Shown one piece after another: positions 10,167-17,897 of a DNA stretch of 64,000 nt; the stretch's first letter is position 1, and each line of letters opens with the position of its first letter. The position numbers were made by a program, and so were the translations under genes. The stretch lies in NCBI GenBank assembly GCA_028868895.1, contig JAGWTP010000002.1, positions 1 to 64,000 of the forward strand, in the 5' to 3' direction. This DNA is from Burkholderiales bacterium. GTDB lineage: Bacteria; Pseudomonadota; Gammaproteobacteria; Burkholderiales; Burkholderiaceae_C. Under the pieces are notes generated by a model. That model did not search any database. It saw only the letters and a program-made list of their open reading frames with translations, and was not told the DNA's origin.

Positions 10167-10556
10167 TCAATCAATCAGCAGGTTCAGCGCCCAGAAGCCG
10201 AATGCCGCACAGCCGAGCGACCCCAGCACATGGGCAGCGGTGTGTCCGAGCGCCAGCGCGTACTCTCCGCGATGCAGCAGGATCAGCGACTCACCCGAGA
10301 ACGACGAGAACGTCGTGAGGCCGCCCAGGAAGCCCGTTACGAGCAGCAGCCGCAAGAACTCGTCGGGCGTGCGTTCGAACCACGCCAGCGCCACGCCGAT
10401 CAGCAAGCCGCCGGCGCAGTTGACGAGCAGCGTTCCCAGTGGGAAACCGGCCCAGTGCGAGTTCAACCACAGCCCGGCCCACCAGCGCAAAAGCGCGCCA
10501 ACGGCAGCGCCGAGCGCGACCACCAGCATCTGGAGCCACGGCAACGCCACGGTCAC
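10167..10556 (-). CDS. crcB: Fluoride ion channel CrcB/Fluc
   Basis: A small inner-membrane protein that exports fluoride as a dual-topology dimer. The predicted 129 residues contain four hydrophobic segments and the family signatures GTLLVNCAGGLLIGVALAWF and TGFLGGLTTFSSFSGESL, including the conserved Asn and Phe residues of the fluoride pathway. The GTG at 10556 overlaps the moaE stop as GTGA, which suggests coupled translation. An ATG at 10529 (120 residues) is an alternative and fits E. coli CrcB equally well. I see no fluoride riboswitch, because the gene sits inside a transcription unit. Confidence 0.9.
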   Translation of the reverse strand: MTVALPWLQMLVVALGAAVGALLRWWAGLWLNSHWAGFPLGTLLVNCAGGLLIGVALAWFERTPDEFLRLLLVTGFLGGLTTFSSFSGESLILLHRGEYALALGHTAAHVLGSLGCAAFGFWALNLLID

Positions 10557-11056
10557 GTCGCCGGCGGCGCCTCGGGGATCGCTGCATTGCCGGCCTCGAT
10601 GCCCCAACGCGCGAGCGCGGCGTCGTCGCTGCTGCGCGCATCGACCCAGCGTGCGCCTTCGGGCGTCTGTTCCTTCTTCCAGAACGGCGCCTGGGTTTTC
10701 AGGTAGTCCATCAGGAATTCGCAGGCCTGGAAAGCCTGGCCCCGGTGCGCGCAAGCGACCGCCACCATCATGATCTGGTCGCCCGGTTGCAGCAGGCCGA
10801 CGCGGTGGATTACCCGCGCGCCGCGCAGGTCGAAGCGGCGCTGCGCCTCATCGATCATCGCCTCGATCGCACGCTCGGTCATGCCGGGGTAGTGCTCGAG
10901 TTCCATCGCGCTGACGCCCTGGCCGTCGTTGCGGTCGCGCACCGTGCCGATGAAGGAGGCGACCGCACCGACCGCCGGATCACCCGCACGCAGCGCGGCC
11001 ACCTCGGCACCGAGGTCGAAGTCGGCGGTCTGCACCGTGACGCGCGGGCGTGCCAC
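10553..11056 (-). CDS. moaE: Molybdopterin synthase catalytic subunit MoaE
   Basis: MoaE, with the thiocarboxylated MoaD tail, converts cPMP to molybdopterin. The 167-residue protein shows VGAVASFIGTVRDRNDG (around 30), the HRVG segment, VACAHRGQAFQACEFLMDYLK, and the active-site Lys region APFWKKEQ. A short, less conserved C-terminus of about 25 residues follows. The start is GTG, one base after the moaD stop. It is part of the moeA-moaD-moaE group. Confidence 0.95.
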   Translation of the reverse strand: MARPRVTVQTADFDLGAEVAALRAGDPAVGAVASFIGTVRDRNDGQGVSAMELEHYPGMTERAIEAMIDEAQRRFDLRGARVIHRVGLLQPGDQIMMVAVACAHRGQAFQACEFLMDYLKTQAPFWKKEQTPEGARWVDARSSDDAALARWGIEAGNAAIPEAPPAT

Positions 11057-11057
11057 T

Positions 11058-11312
11058 TCAGCCTCCCGTCACCGGTGGGAAGAACGCCACTTCATCGCCC
11101 CGCGCCACCGCCGCGGTCTCGTCGCAGAGCACCTGGTTCAACGCGCTGCGCAGGGCCCGGCCGCGCGCGAGTGCGCTGGCATGGGCGCCGCCGCGGGCGA
11201 TGAGCACATCGCGGACCGCGCCGACGGTGCTGCCACCGGCCACCTCGACGGCCTCGCCCGGCCCGAGGGCTTCGCGGATCGAAGCGAAATAGCGCACGCT
11301 GACGGTCAGCAC
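11058..11312 (-). CDS. moaD: Molybdopterin synthase sulfur carrier subunit MoaD
   Basis: An 84-residue ubiquitin-like sulfur carrier that ends in the required Gly-Gly (FFPPVTGG), which is activated as a thiocarboxylate. The N-terminal strand TVSVRYFASIREALG is typical. The start is GTG with GGAG six bases upstream. It overlaps the end of moeA by seven bases, and moaE follows after one base, indicating a tightly coupled unit. Confidence 0.95.
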   Translation of the reverse strand: MLTVSVRYFASIREALGPGEAVEVAGGSTVGAVRDVLIARGGAHASALARGRALRSALNQVLCDETAAVARGDEVAFFPPVTGG

Positions 11313-12562
11313 AGCAACTCCGCGAACGACATGAAATCGACCGCATCACCGGCGCGGATCGACCGGCCGCTCGGGTTGTCGACCACCCCGTCGCCCCACA
11401 CCACCGACGTCAGCACGCCCGAGCTCTGGTTGGGGAACAGGTCGAGCCCGCCTGCGTCGTTGCAGCGCACGCGCAGGAACTCGCGCCGCTGGTCCGGGCG
11501 CGGCCAGTCGAAATCGGCGCGCTGCCGCACGCGCTTCGGTGCCAACGAGCCGGCGCCCTGCAGGCGCAGCAGCACCGGCCGCACCATCAGCAAGAACGTG
11601 ATGAAGCTCGACACCGGGTTGCCGGGCAGGCCGATGATCCAGGCCGACGACCTGTCGGTGCGCCTGACTTCGCCGAACGCGAGCGGCTTGCCGGGCTTGA
11701 TCGCGATCTGCCACAACTCGATGCGGCCTTCGAGCTGCACGGCAGGGCGCAGGTGATCTTCCTCGCCGACCGACACTCCGCCCGAGGTGACGATCAGGTC
11801 GTGGCCCTCGGCCGCCCGGCGCAGCGCCGCGCGCGTGGCGTCGAGCCGGTCGGGCACGATGCCCAGATCGGTGCAGTCGCAGCCCATCGCGCGGACCGCG
11901 GCGCGCAGCGTGTAGCGGTTGGAGTTGTAGATTGCCCCGGGCTTGAGCGGCTCGCCGGGCATCACGAGTTCGTCGCCGGTCGAGAACAGCGCGACGCGCG
12001 GTCGGCGCGACACCGACAGCGTGGCCGAACCCACCGTCGCCGCCAGTCCGAGCGCCTGCGGCGTCAGGCGCGTGCCCGCGGGCAGCACCACGGCGCCGCT
12101 GCGCACGTCTTCGCCGCGGCGGCGGATCCACTGCCCGGCCGCCGGCACGGTGTTGACGCGCACGCTCTCGCCGAGCGCCTCGCATTGTTCCTGCATCACC
12201 ACCGCGTCGGCGCCGATCGGCACCTGCGCGCCGGTGAAGATGCGCGCGGCGCTGCCCGGCTGCAGCGGCGCGCCGACCGTGCCGGCCGGGATGCGCTGGC
12301 TCACCGGCAGCACCGTGCCTGCCACCGGCACATCGGCGCAGCGCAGCGCGTAGCCGTCCATCGAGGTGTTGTCTTGCGGCGGCACATCGAGCGTGGAACG
12401 CACGTCGTGCTGCAGCACGCGGCCGAGCGCGTCGAAGGTCGAGAGCGTCTCGTGCTCGCTGGCCGGCAATGGCGAAACCGCGGCGAGCAGGCGCGCCAGC
12501 GCCTCGTCGAGCGTGAGCAGCGGCGCGCGGGTGGGTGCGGACGCGGGTGCGGGGCTGTTCAT
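11306..12562 (-). CDS. moeA: Molybdopterin molybdenumtransferase MoeA
   Basis: MoeA inserts molybdate into adenylylated molybdopterin to give the active cofactor. The 418-residue protein has SMDGYALRCADVPVAGTVLP near the N-terminus, the nucleotide-binding-type motif TSGGVSVGEEDHL in the middle, and GLPGNPVSSFITF in the C-terminal half, all MoeA signatures. The ATG at 12562 is favoured by length; an in-frame ATG at 12598 inside the end of thrC is possible. It follows thrC by about 28 bases and precedes moaD. moaC, moaB/mog and mobA are not in this window. Confidence 0.95.
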   Translation of the reverse strand: MNSPAPASAPTRAPLLTLDEALARLLAAVSPLPASEHETLSTFDALGRVLQHDVRSTLDVPPQDNTSMDGYALRCADVPVAGTVLPVSQRIPAGTVGAPLQPGSAARIFTGAQVPIGADAVVMQEQCEALGESVRVNTVPAAGQWIRRRGEDVRSGAVVLPAGTRLTPQALGLAATVGSATLSVSRRPRVALFSTGDELVMPGEPLKPGAIYNSNRYTLRAAVRAMGCDCTDLGIVPDRLDATRAALRRAAEGHDLIVTSGGVSVGEEDHLRPAVQLEGRIELWQIAIKPGKPLAFGEVRRTDRSSAWIIGLPGNPVSSFITFLLMVRPVLLRLQGAGSLAPKRVRQRADFDWPRPDQRREFLRVRCNDAGGLDLFPNQSSGVLTSVVWGDGVVDNPSGRSIRAGDAVDFMSFAELLC

Positions 12563-12590
12563 GGGGTTCGCAGGCACGCTCGGATCTTGA

Positions 12591-13997
12591 TCACGCATTG
12601 GCGGCGATGAAGGCCTTGACGGCCTGCGCATCGGCGGCCATCTCGGTGTAGCGCTTGGGCAGTTGCTCGATGTCGCGCATCGCCGCGGGCCGGTCGGGCT
12701 CGCGGCCGATGGCCTCGACGATGGTCTGCGCGAACTTGGCCGGCAGCGCGGTCTCGAGCACGATCATCGGCACGCCGGGCGCCAGGTGTTCGCGCGCCAC
12801 CTTCAACCCGTCGGCGGTGTGGGTATCGATGAGAGTGCCGAAACGTTGGAACGTGTCGCGGATCGTCGCGAGCCGATCGGCGTGCGTGCTGCTGCCGGAA
12901 ACGAATCCGTAGCCACCGATGCGCGCGAATTCGGCCGCTGTCAGCGTGAACGCACCGTGGCGATCCAGCTCGCCCCTGAACAGCTCGCGGGTGCGCGGCG
13001 CGTCGCGGCCCAGCAGGTCGAACACGAAGCGCTCGAAGTTCGACGCCTTCGAGATGTCCATCGACGGGCTGGAGGTTTCGTGGGTCTCGCTGCTGGCGCG
13101 CACGCGGTAGGTGCCGGTGCGGAAGAACTCGTCGAGCACGTTGTTCTCGTTGGTGGCGAGCACGAGCTGGCGTATCGGCAGGCCCATCATGCGCGCCACG
13201 TGGCCAGCGCAGATGTTGCCGAAGTTGCCCGAGGGCACCGCGAAGCTGACGACCTCGGTGTCGACTTTCGTCGCCTGGAAGTAGCCCGCGAAGTAGTACA
13301 CCACCTGCGCCAGCAGGCGCGCCCAGTTGATCGAGTTGACCGTGCCGATGCGGTAACGGCGCTTGAATTCGAGGTCGTTCGAGACCGCCTTGACGATGTC
13401 CTGGCAATCGTCGAACACGCCGTCGACCGCGATGTTGTGGATGTTGGCGTCCTGCAGGCTGAACATCTGCGCCTGCTGGAACGGGCTCATGCGACCCTTC
13501 GGCGAGAGCATGAACACGTTCACCCCGGCCTTGCCGCGCATCGCGTATTCGGCCGCGCTGCCGGTGTCGCCGGAGGTCGCGCCGAGGATGTTGAGGCTCT
13601 GGCCGCGGCGCGCGAGCTCGTACTCGAACAGGTTGCCGAGCAGCTGCATCGCCATGTCCTTGAACGCCAGCGTCGGGCCGTTCGACAAGGCTTCGAGGTA
13701 GACGCCGGGCTCGAGCGCGCGCAGCGGCACGATCCGCGGGTGGCCGAACGTCGCCGCGGTGTAGGTCTTCACCACCAGAGCGCGCAGGTCGGCGTGGGGG
13801 ATGTCGTCGATGTAGAGCGACAAGACCTCGAACGCCAGCTCGTGATACGCCAGGGGGCGCCACCTCGCCAGCGTGGCGGCGTCGATCGTCGGGTAGTGCG
13901 CGGGCAGGTACAGGCCGCCGTCGGGAGCGAGCCCTTCGAGCAGGATCTCGCAGAAGCTGCGCTCGGCTTGATCGCCCCGGGTGCTGATGTACTTCAA
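12591..13997 (-). CDS. thrC: Threonine synthase
   Basis: A PLP enzyme converting O-phosphohomoserine to threonine. The start is TTG at 13997, giving MKYISTRGDQAERSF, the standard family N-terminus. The TTG overlaps the hom stop (TTGA), and AAGGAAGAG lies just upstream, so translation is coupled to hom. The 468-residue protein carries the PLP lysine in GPTLAFKDMAMQ (K113), the GATSGDTGSAAEYA loop and FAVPSGNFGNICAGH. A much longer open frame runs upstream through hom, but it is a shadow. Confidence 0.96.
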   Translation of the reverse strand: MKYISTRGDQAERSFCEILLEGLAPDGGLYLPAHYPTIDAATLARWRPLAYHELAFEVLSLYIDDIPHADLRALVVKTYTAATFGHPRIVPLRALEPGVYLEALSNGPTLAFKDMAMQLLGNLFEYELARRGQSLNILGATSGDTGSAAEYAMRGKAGVNVFMLSPKGRMSPFQQAQMFSLQDANIHNIAVDGVFDDCQDIVKAVSNDLEFKRRYRIGTVNSINWARLLAQVVYYFAGYFQATKVDTEVVSFAVPSGNFGNICAGHVARMMGLPIRQLVLATNENNVLDEFFRTGTYRVRASSETHETSSPSMDISKASNFERFVFDLLGRDAPRTRELFRGELDRHGAFTLTAAEFARIGGYGFVSGSSTHADRLATIRDTFQRFGTLIDTHTADGLKVAREHLAPGVPMIVLETALPAKFAQTIVEAIGREPDRPAAMRDIEQLPKRYTEMAADAQAVKAFIAANA

Positions 13998-15358
13998 GAC
14001 AGCTCTTCCTTGCGGATCCGCACGATCGGTGCAAGCACGGTGGGCAGCGCCTGCATCTGCGCGATGGCCTTGTTCATGCGGCCTTCGACGGTGTCGTGGG
14101 TCAGGATGATCACGTCGGTCGGCGCCTGGCCTTCGGCTCGCGCCTCGTGGGAGGCGCCCGCGTCGCCCGGGCGCTGCAGCAGCGCGTCGATCGAGATGTC
14201 GCACTCGGCCAGGATGCCGGTGATGCGGGCGAGCACACCCGCCTGATCGGCCACCTGCAGCCGCAGGTAGAACGCTGTGACGACCTCGTCGATCGGCAGG
14301 ATGCGGGTGTCCTGCAGCGCGCCGGGCTGGAACGCCAGGTGCGGCACGCGGTGGTCGGGGTCGGCGGTGTGCAGCCGGGTGATGTCGACCAGATCGGCGA
14401 TCACCGCCGACGCGGTCGGCTCGGCGCCCGCTCCCTTGCCGTAGTGCAGCGTGCTGCCGACGGCGTCGCCGTGCACGACCACCGCGTTCATCGCCCCTTC
14501 GACGTTGGCGATCAGGCGCTGGGCCGGTACCAGGGTCGGGTGCACCCGCAGCTCGATGCCGTCGGCCGCGTCGGCAGGCGACCCGCCACCGGCACGGCGC
14601 TTGGTGATGCCCAGCAGCTTGATGCGGTAGCCGAGCTGCTCGGCGTAGCGGATGTCGGCGGCCTGCAGCTTCGTGATGCCCTCGATGTAGGCCTTGTCGA
14701 ACTGCACCGGGATGCCGAACGCGATCGCGCTCATGATGGTCGCCTTGTGCGCGGCGTCGATGCCTTCGATGTCGAAGGTCGGGTCGGATTCGGCGTAGCC
14801 CAGGCGCTGGGCTTCCTTCAGTGCGACATCGAAGTCGAGCCCTTTCGAGCGCATCTCCGAGAGGATGAAGTTGGTCGTGCCGTTGATGATGCCGGCGATC
14901 CACTCGATGCGGTTCGCGGTCAGGCCCTCACGCAGCGCCTTGATGATCGGAATGCCGCCGGCCACCGCGGCCTCGAACGCGACCATCACGCCGCGCGCTC
15001 GCGCCGCCGCGAAGATTTCGGTGCCGTGCACCGCCAGCAGCGCCTTGTTGGCGGTGACCACATGCTTGCCGGCGGCGATGGATTCCATCACCAGCGTCCG
15101 GGCGATGCCATAGCCGCCGATCAGTTCGATGACGATGTCGATCGCGGGGTTGGCAATCACCGCTCGCGCGTCGCTCACGACCTGCGCCGAATCGCCGACG
15201 ATGGCCTTCGCACGTGCGGTGTCGAGGTCGGCCACCATCGTGATGTGTATGCCGCGCCCGGCGCGGCGCTGGATTTCCTCCTGGTTGCGTTGCAGCACAT
15301 TGAACGTGCCGCTGCCCACGGTGCCTATGCCCAGCAGGCCTGCTTGAATCGGTTTCAT
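13994..15358 (-). CDS. hom: Homoserine dehydrogenase
   Basis: It reduces aspartate semialdehyde to homoserine, the branch point to threonine and methionine. The 454-residue protein has the NAD(P) motif GLLGIGTVGSG (8-18), the catalytic region (GIINGTTNFILSEM) and a C-terminal ACT domain (about 360-450) that usually mediates threonine feedback. The ATG at 15358 matches the family start; another ATG seven codons upstream overlaps the alaA stop. It lies between alaA and thrC, the usual Burkholderiales order, so alanine and threonine genes are probably co-transcribed. Confidence 0.96.
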   Translation of the reverse strand: MKPIQAGLLGIGTVGSGTFNVLQRNQEEIQRRAGRGIHITMVADLDTARAKAIVGDSAQVVSDARAVIANPAIDIVIELIGGYGIARTLVMESIAAGKHVVTANKALLAVHGTEIFAAARARGVMVAFEAAVAGGIPIIKALREGLTANRIEWIAGIINGTTNFILSEMRSKGLDFDVALKEAQRLGYAESDPTFDIEGIDAAHKATIMSAIAFGIPVQFDKAYIEGITKLQAADIRYAEQLGYRIKLLGITKRRAGGGSPADAADGIELRVHPTLVPAQRLIANVEGAMNAVVVHGDAVGSTLHYGKGAGAEPTASAVIADLVDITRLHTADPDHRVPHLAFQPGALQDTRILPIDEVVTAFYLRLQVADQAGVLARITGILAECDISIDALLQRPGDAGASHEARAEGQAPTDVIILTHDTVEGRMNKAIAQMQALPTVLAPIVRIRKEELS

Positions 15359-15378
15359 GGTCTCGGCCCCGCAGGGCA

Positions 15379-16605
15379 TCAGGAGGAATGGCGTTTGCGA
15401 TAGTGCTCGAGAAAGCGCGCGATGCGACCGATGGCCTCGGTCAGGTCATCCGAGTTGGGCAGGAAGACGATCCGGAAGTGATCCGGTGTGGCCCAGTTGA
15501 AGCCGGTGCCCTGCACGATCAGCACCTTCTGCTCGGCCAGCAACTCGTACGCGAATTGCTGATCGTCCTCGATCGGGTAGACCTTCGGATCGAGTTTCGG
15601 GAACATGTACAGCGCCGCCTTCGGCTTGACCACGCTGACACCCGGAATCTCGCTCAGCAATCGGTGGGCAAGGTCGCGTTGGCGGCACAGGCGGCCCGTG
15701 GGCGCGACCAAGTCGTTGATGCTCTGGTAGCCGCCCAGCGCGGTCTGGATCGCGAGCTGCCCCGGCGTGTTCGCACACAGGCGCAACGACGCCAGCATGT
15801 TCAGGCCTTCGATGTAGTCGCGCGCGTGGCGTTTCTCGCCCGACACCACCATCCAGCCGGCGCGGTAGCCGCAGGCGCGGTAGTTCTTCGACAAGCCGTT
15901 CACGGTCACGAACAGCACGTCGTCGGCGAGCGACGAGATGCTGGTGTGGGTGTTGCCGTCGTACAGGGTCTTGTCGTAGATCTCGTCGGCGAACACGATC
16001 AGCTGGTGCTGGCGCGCGACCTCGACGATCTCGCGCAGCACACTCTCGGGGTAGAGCGCGCCGGTCGGGTTGTTCGGGTTGATGACGACCAGTGCCTTGG
16101 TGCGCGGCGTGATCATGGCCTTCATGTGCTCGATGTCCGGCAGCCAGCCGGTCGTCTCGTCGCACAGGTAATGCACTGGTGTGCCGCCCGACAGGCCCAC
16201 CACCGCGGTGTAGAGCGGGTAGTCGGGTGACGGAATCAGCACCTCGTCACCGTCGTTGAGCAACGCGTTCATGCCGATCGCGATCAGCTCGGAGGCGCCG
16301 TTGCCGAGGTAGACGTCGTCGATCGTCACGCCGGCCACGTTCTTCTGCTGCGTGTAGTGCACCACCGCCTTGCGCGGCGCGAACAGGCCCTTGCTGTCGG
16401 TGTAGCCGGCCGAGTGCGGCATGTTGCGGATCATGTCCTGCACGATCTCGTCGGGTGGCTCCAGGCCGAACGCGGCGACGTTGCCGATGTTCAGCTTGAT
16501 GATCTTGTGGCCCTCCTCCTCCATCTGCCGGGCCTTCTCCAGCACCGGGCCACGGATGTCGTAGGCCACGTTGGCGAGCTTGCTCGACTTGATGATGGGT
16601 TTCAA
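15379..16605 (-). CDS. alaA: Alanine aminotransferase AlaA-type
   Basis: A class I/II PLP aminotransferase closely resembling E. coli AlaA (YfbQ), which makes alanine from pyruvate and glutamate. The TTG at 16605 is chosen: GGGAGG lies four bases upstream and it yields MKPIIKSSKLANVAYDIRGP, collinear with AlaA; an upstream ATG would add ten non-conserved residues. The PLP lysine is K240 in NGLSKNYRACGYRAGW, with INPNNPTGALYP at about 175-186 and FADEIYDKTLYD at about 205-216. The length (408) is normal. It is the first gene of the alaA-hom-thrC chain. Confidence 0.93.
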   Translation of the reverse strand: MKPIIKSSKLANVAYDIRGPVLEKARQMEEEGHKIIKLNIGNVAAFGLEPPDEIVQDMIRNMPHSAGYTDSKGLFAPRKAVVHYTQQKNVAGVTIDDVYLGNGASELIAIGMNALLNDGDEVLIPSPDYPLYTAVVGLSGGTPVHYLCDETTGWLPDIEHMKAMITPRTKALVVINPNNPTGALYPESVLREIVEVARQHQLIVFADEIYDKTLYDGNTHTSISSLADDVLFVTVNGLSKNYRACGYRAGWMVVSGEKRHARDYIEGLNMLASLRLCANTPGQLAIQTALGGYQSINDLVAPTGRLCRQRDLAHRLLSEIPGVSVVKPKAALYMFPKLDPKVYPIEDDQQFAYELLAEQKVLIVQGTGFNWATPDHFRIVFLPNSDDLTEAIGRIARFLEHYRKRHSS

Positions 16606-16719
16606 AAGGCCTCCCAAACAATTGCTGCGCTGCAAAACCTAGAATTTAACCACAGGGGTATCGAGCTGCCACAGTCGGCGCGCTGGCCCCCGATGTCGCA
16701 CCAACCCATTGCCACAAAC

Positions 16720-17121
16720 ATGAAACTTCAAGCCGACCGCATCGAAGGGCGCAACGCCATTGCCCGGCACGGGCCCGGTGGCGTCATCGTCGATGGCCAG
16801 GAGCACCGCCGCAGCGTCGTCGTGCCATGGACGGGCACCGTGCAGGCGTGGCCGGTGGATGCCTTCGCGGCGTTGACCGAAGCGCACTTCGAGATGCTGG
16901 CCGCGCTGGCGCCGGAGCTGGTGATCTTCGGCAGCGGCGGGCGGCTGCGCTTCGTGCGCCCGGCGCTGCTTGCGCCGCTGCTATCGCGCCGTATCGGCGT
17001 GGAGACGATGGACACCGCAGCGGCCTGCCGAACCTACAACGTGCTCCTCGCCGAAGGGCGCTCGGTCGTTGCAGCGCTGCTGTTCGAGACGGCAGCCACT
17101 CGATCACCCGATGCCAGCTGA
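16720..17121 (+). CDS. Mth938-like domain protein (DUF498)
   Basis: A 133-residue soluble protein of the Mth938/NDUFAF3-like family. Typical features are the opening MKLQADRIEGRNAIARHGPG, the strand VVVPWTGTVQAWPVDAFAAL, and FGSGGRLRFVRPALLAPLLS, followed by a 'GVETMDTAAACRTYNVLLAEGRSV' helix region. The family has a conserved fold but no established bacterial reaction; the mitochondrial relative is a complex I assembly factor. An in-frame ATG at 16693 is an alternative start. Neither start has a good Shine-Dalgarno site. It diverges from alaA. Confidence 0.85.
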   Translation: MKLQADRIEGRNAIARHGPGGVIVDGQEHRRSVVVPWTGTVQAWPVDAFAALTEAHFEMLAALAPELVIFGSGGRLRFVRPALLAPLLSRRIGVETMDTAAACRTYNVLLAEGRSVVAALLFETAATRSPDAS

Positions 17122-17127
17122 GCGGGG

Positions 17128-17156
17128 TCACCGCGGTAGAGCGCCGCGTTTATAAT
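17128..17156 (+). promoter_or_regulatory. Promoter of the peroxiredoxin gene
   Basis: A perfect -10 box, TATAAT, lies at 17151-17156, with a weak -35 position around 17128-17133. It sits just after the stop of the Mth938-like gene and about 44 bases before the peroxiredoxin ATG. Confidence 0.6.
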
Positions 17157-17199
17157 CTTGGGCTAGGTGCCAGACCGGCGCAACCAAACAGAATACTCC

Positions 17200-17676
17200 A
17201 TGACGCCAGCCCTCAATAAAGCCATCCCGGAATTTGAAGCGCTCGCAACCGGCGGGATCAAGTTCACACCCCAGGCCTACGCCGGCAAGATCGTCGTACT
17301 GTATTTCTACCCCAAGGACAACACCCCTGGCTGCACCACCGAGGCGATGCAGTTCCGTGACCACCACAAGGAGTTCGTCAAGGCCGGTGCCGTGGTGTTC
17401 GGGGTGTCGCGCGACAACATGGCCTCGCACGACAAGTTCAAGCAAAGCCTGGAACTTCCCTTCGAACTGATCGCCGACACCGAAGAAAAGCTGTGCCACA
17501 TGTTCGGCGTGGTCAAGAACAAGATCATGTACGGCAAGAAGGTCAAAGGCATCGAGCGCAGCACCTTCCTGATCGACGGCAGCGGCGTGCTGCGCGGCGA
17601 GTGGCGCGGCCTCAAGGTCGCAGGCCACGTGGAAGAAGTGCTGAAGGAAGTCAAGGCGATCAAGAAGGCTGGGTGA
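17200..17676 (+). CDS. bcp: Thiol peroxidase of the Bcp/PrxQ family
   Basis: It reduces hydrogen peroxide and organic peroxides using a reactive cysteine. The 158-residue protein has FYPKDNTPGCTTEAMQF with the peroxidatic Cys45. The position equivalent to E. coli Bcp Cys50 is Met50, while Cys99 (EKLCHMFG) is kept. It may therefore work as a 1-Cys or atypical 2-Cys enzyme. The ATG at 17200 gives the normal family start; the open frame extends 11 codons upstream. It has its own promoter with a perfect TATAAT. Confidence 0.93.
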   Translation: MTPALNKAIPEFEALATGGIKFTPQAYAGKIVVLYFYPKDNTPGCTTEAMQFRDHHKEFVKAGAVVFGVSRDNMASHDKFKQSLELPFELIADTEEKLCHMFGVVKNKIMYGKKVKGIERSTFLIDGSGVLRGEWRGLKVAGHVEEVLKEVKAIKKAG

Positions 17677-17897
17677 GTTCAGGCCCGAAAGCCTGTCTCG
17701 GCGTGTTGAACCCTGCGCGCTGACCAACCCTTTCGGTGCAGCGCTTCGGGTGAAGGTGCCCAGTGACCGCTGCCCGCAAGCCGTCATCGAACGTGTGCAT
17801 AATCTTTTGCATGCCCGCCAGTTCCGAACTGCGCACCCCTGAGTAGCCGCACAGCCGACTGTGCGGCTTTTTCGTTTATCAGCCCCTGCGGAGCCCC
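17677..17897 (+). other. Leader region between bcp and phoH
   Basis: These 221 bases contain no credible gene. They hold a -10-like CATAAT (17799-17804) inside a short GCAT...GCAT inverted pair, and further on a strong intrinsic terminator (17845-17872) that ends only 25 bases before the phoH ATG. A transcript starting near 17811 would be about 60 bases long if terminated. This could be an attenuated phoH leader, a small RNA, or simply the bcp terminator. Confidence 0.45.
17845..17872 (+). terminator. Strong intrinsic terminator before phoH
   Basis: AGCCGCACAG (17845-17854), loop CCGA, CTGTGCGGCT (17859-17868), then T residues to 17872. The perfect 10-bp stem with a T-run is the best intrinsic terminator in the window. 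It ends bcp transcripts or attenuates phoH. Confidence 0.85.

Noticed and set aside
10557-11056. Fluoride riboswitch before crcB
   Set aside because: The upstream DNA is moaE coding sequence, and crcB overlaps its stop; no free leader is available.
13998-14903. N-terminal extension of thrC to 770 residues
   Set aside because: This part is another frame of hom, which has clear catalytic motifs; the conserved ThrC start MKYISTRG is at 13997.
17677-17870. 6S RNA or another named ncRNA between bcp and phoH
   Set aside because: Length and termini do not show the long closing stem and central bubble of 6S RNA. Only the terminator is convincing.
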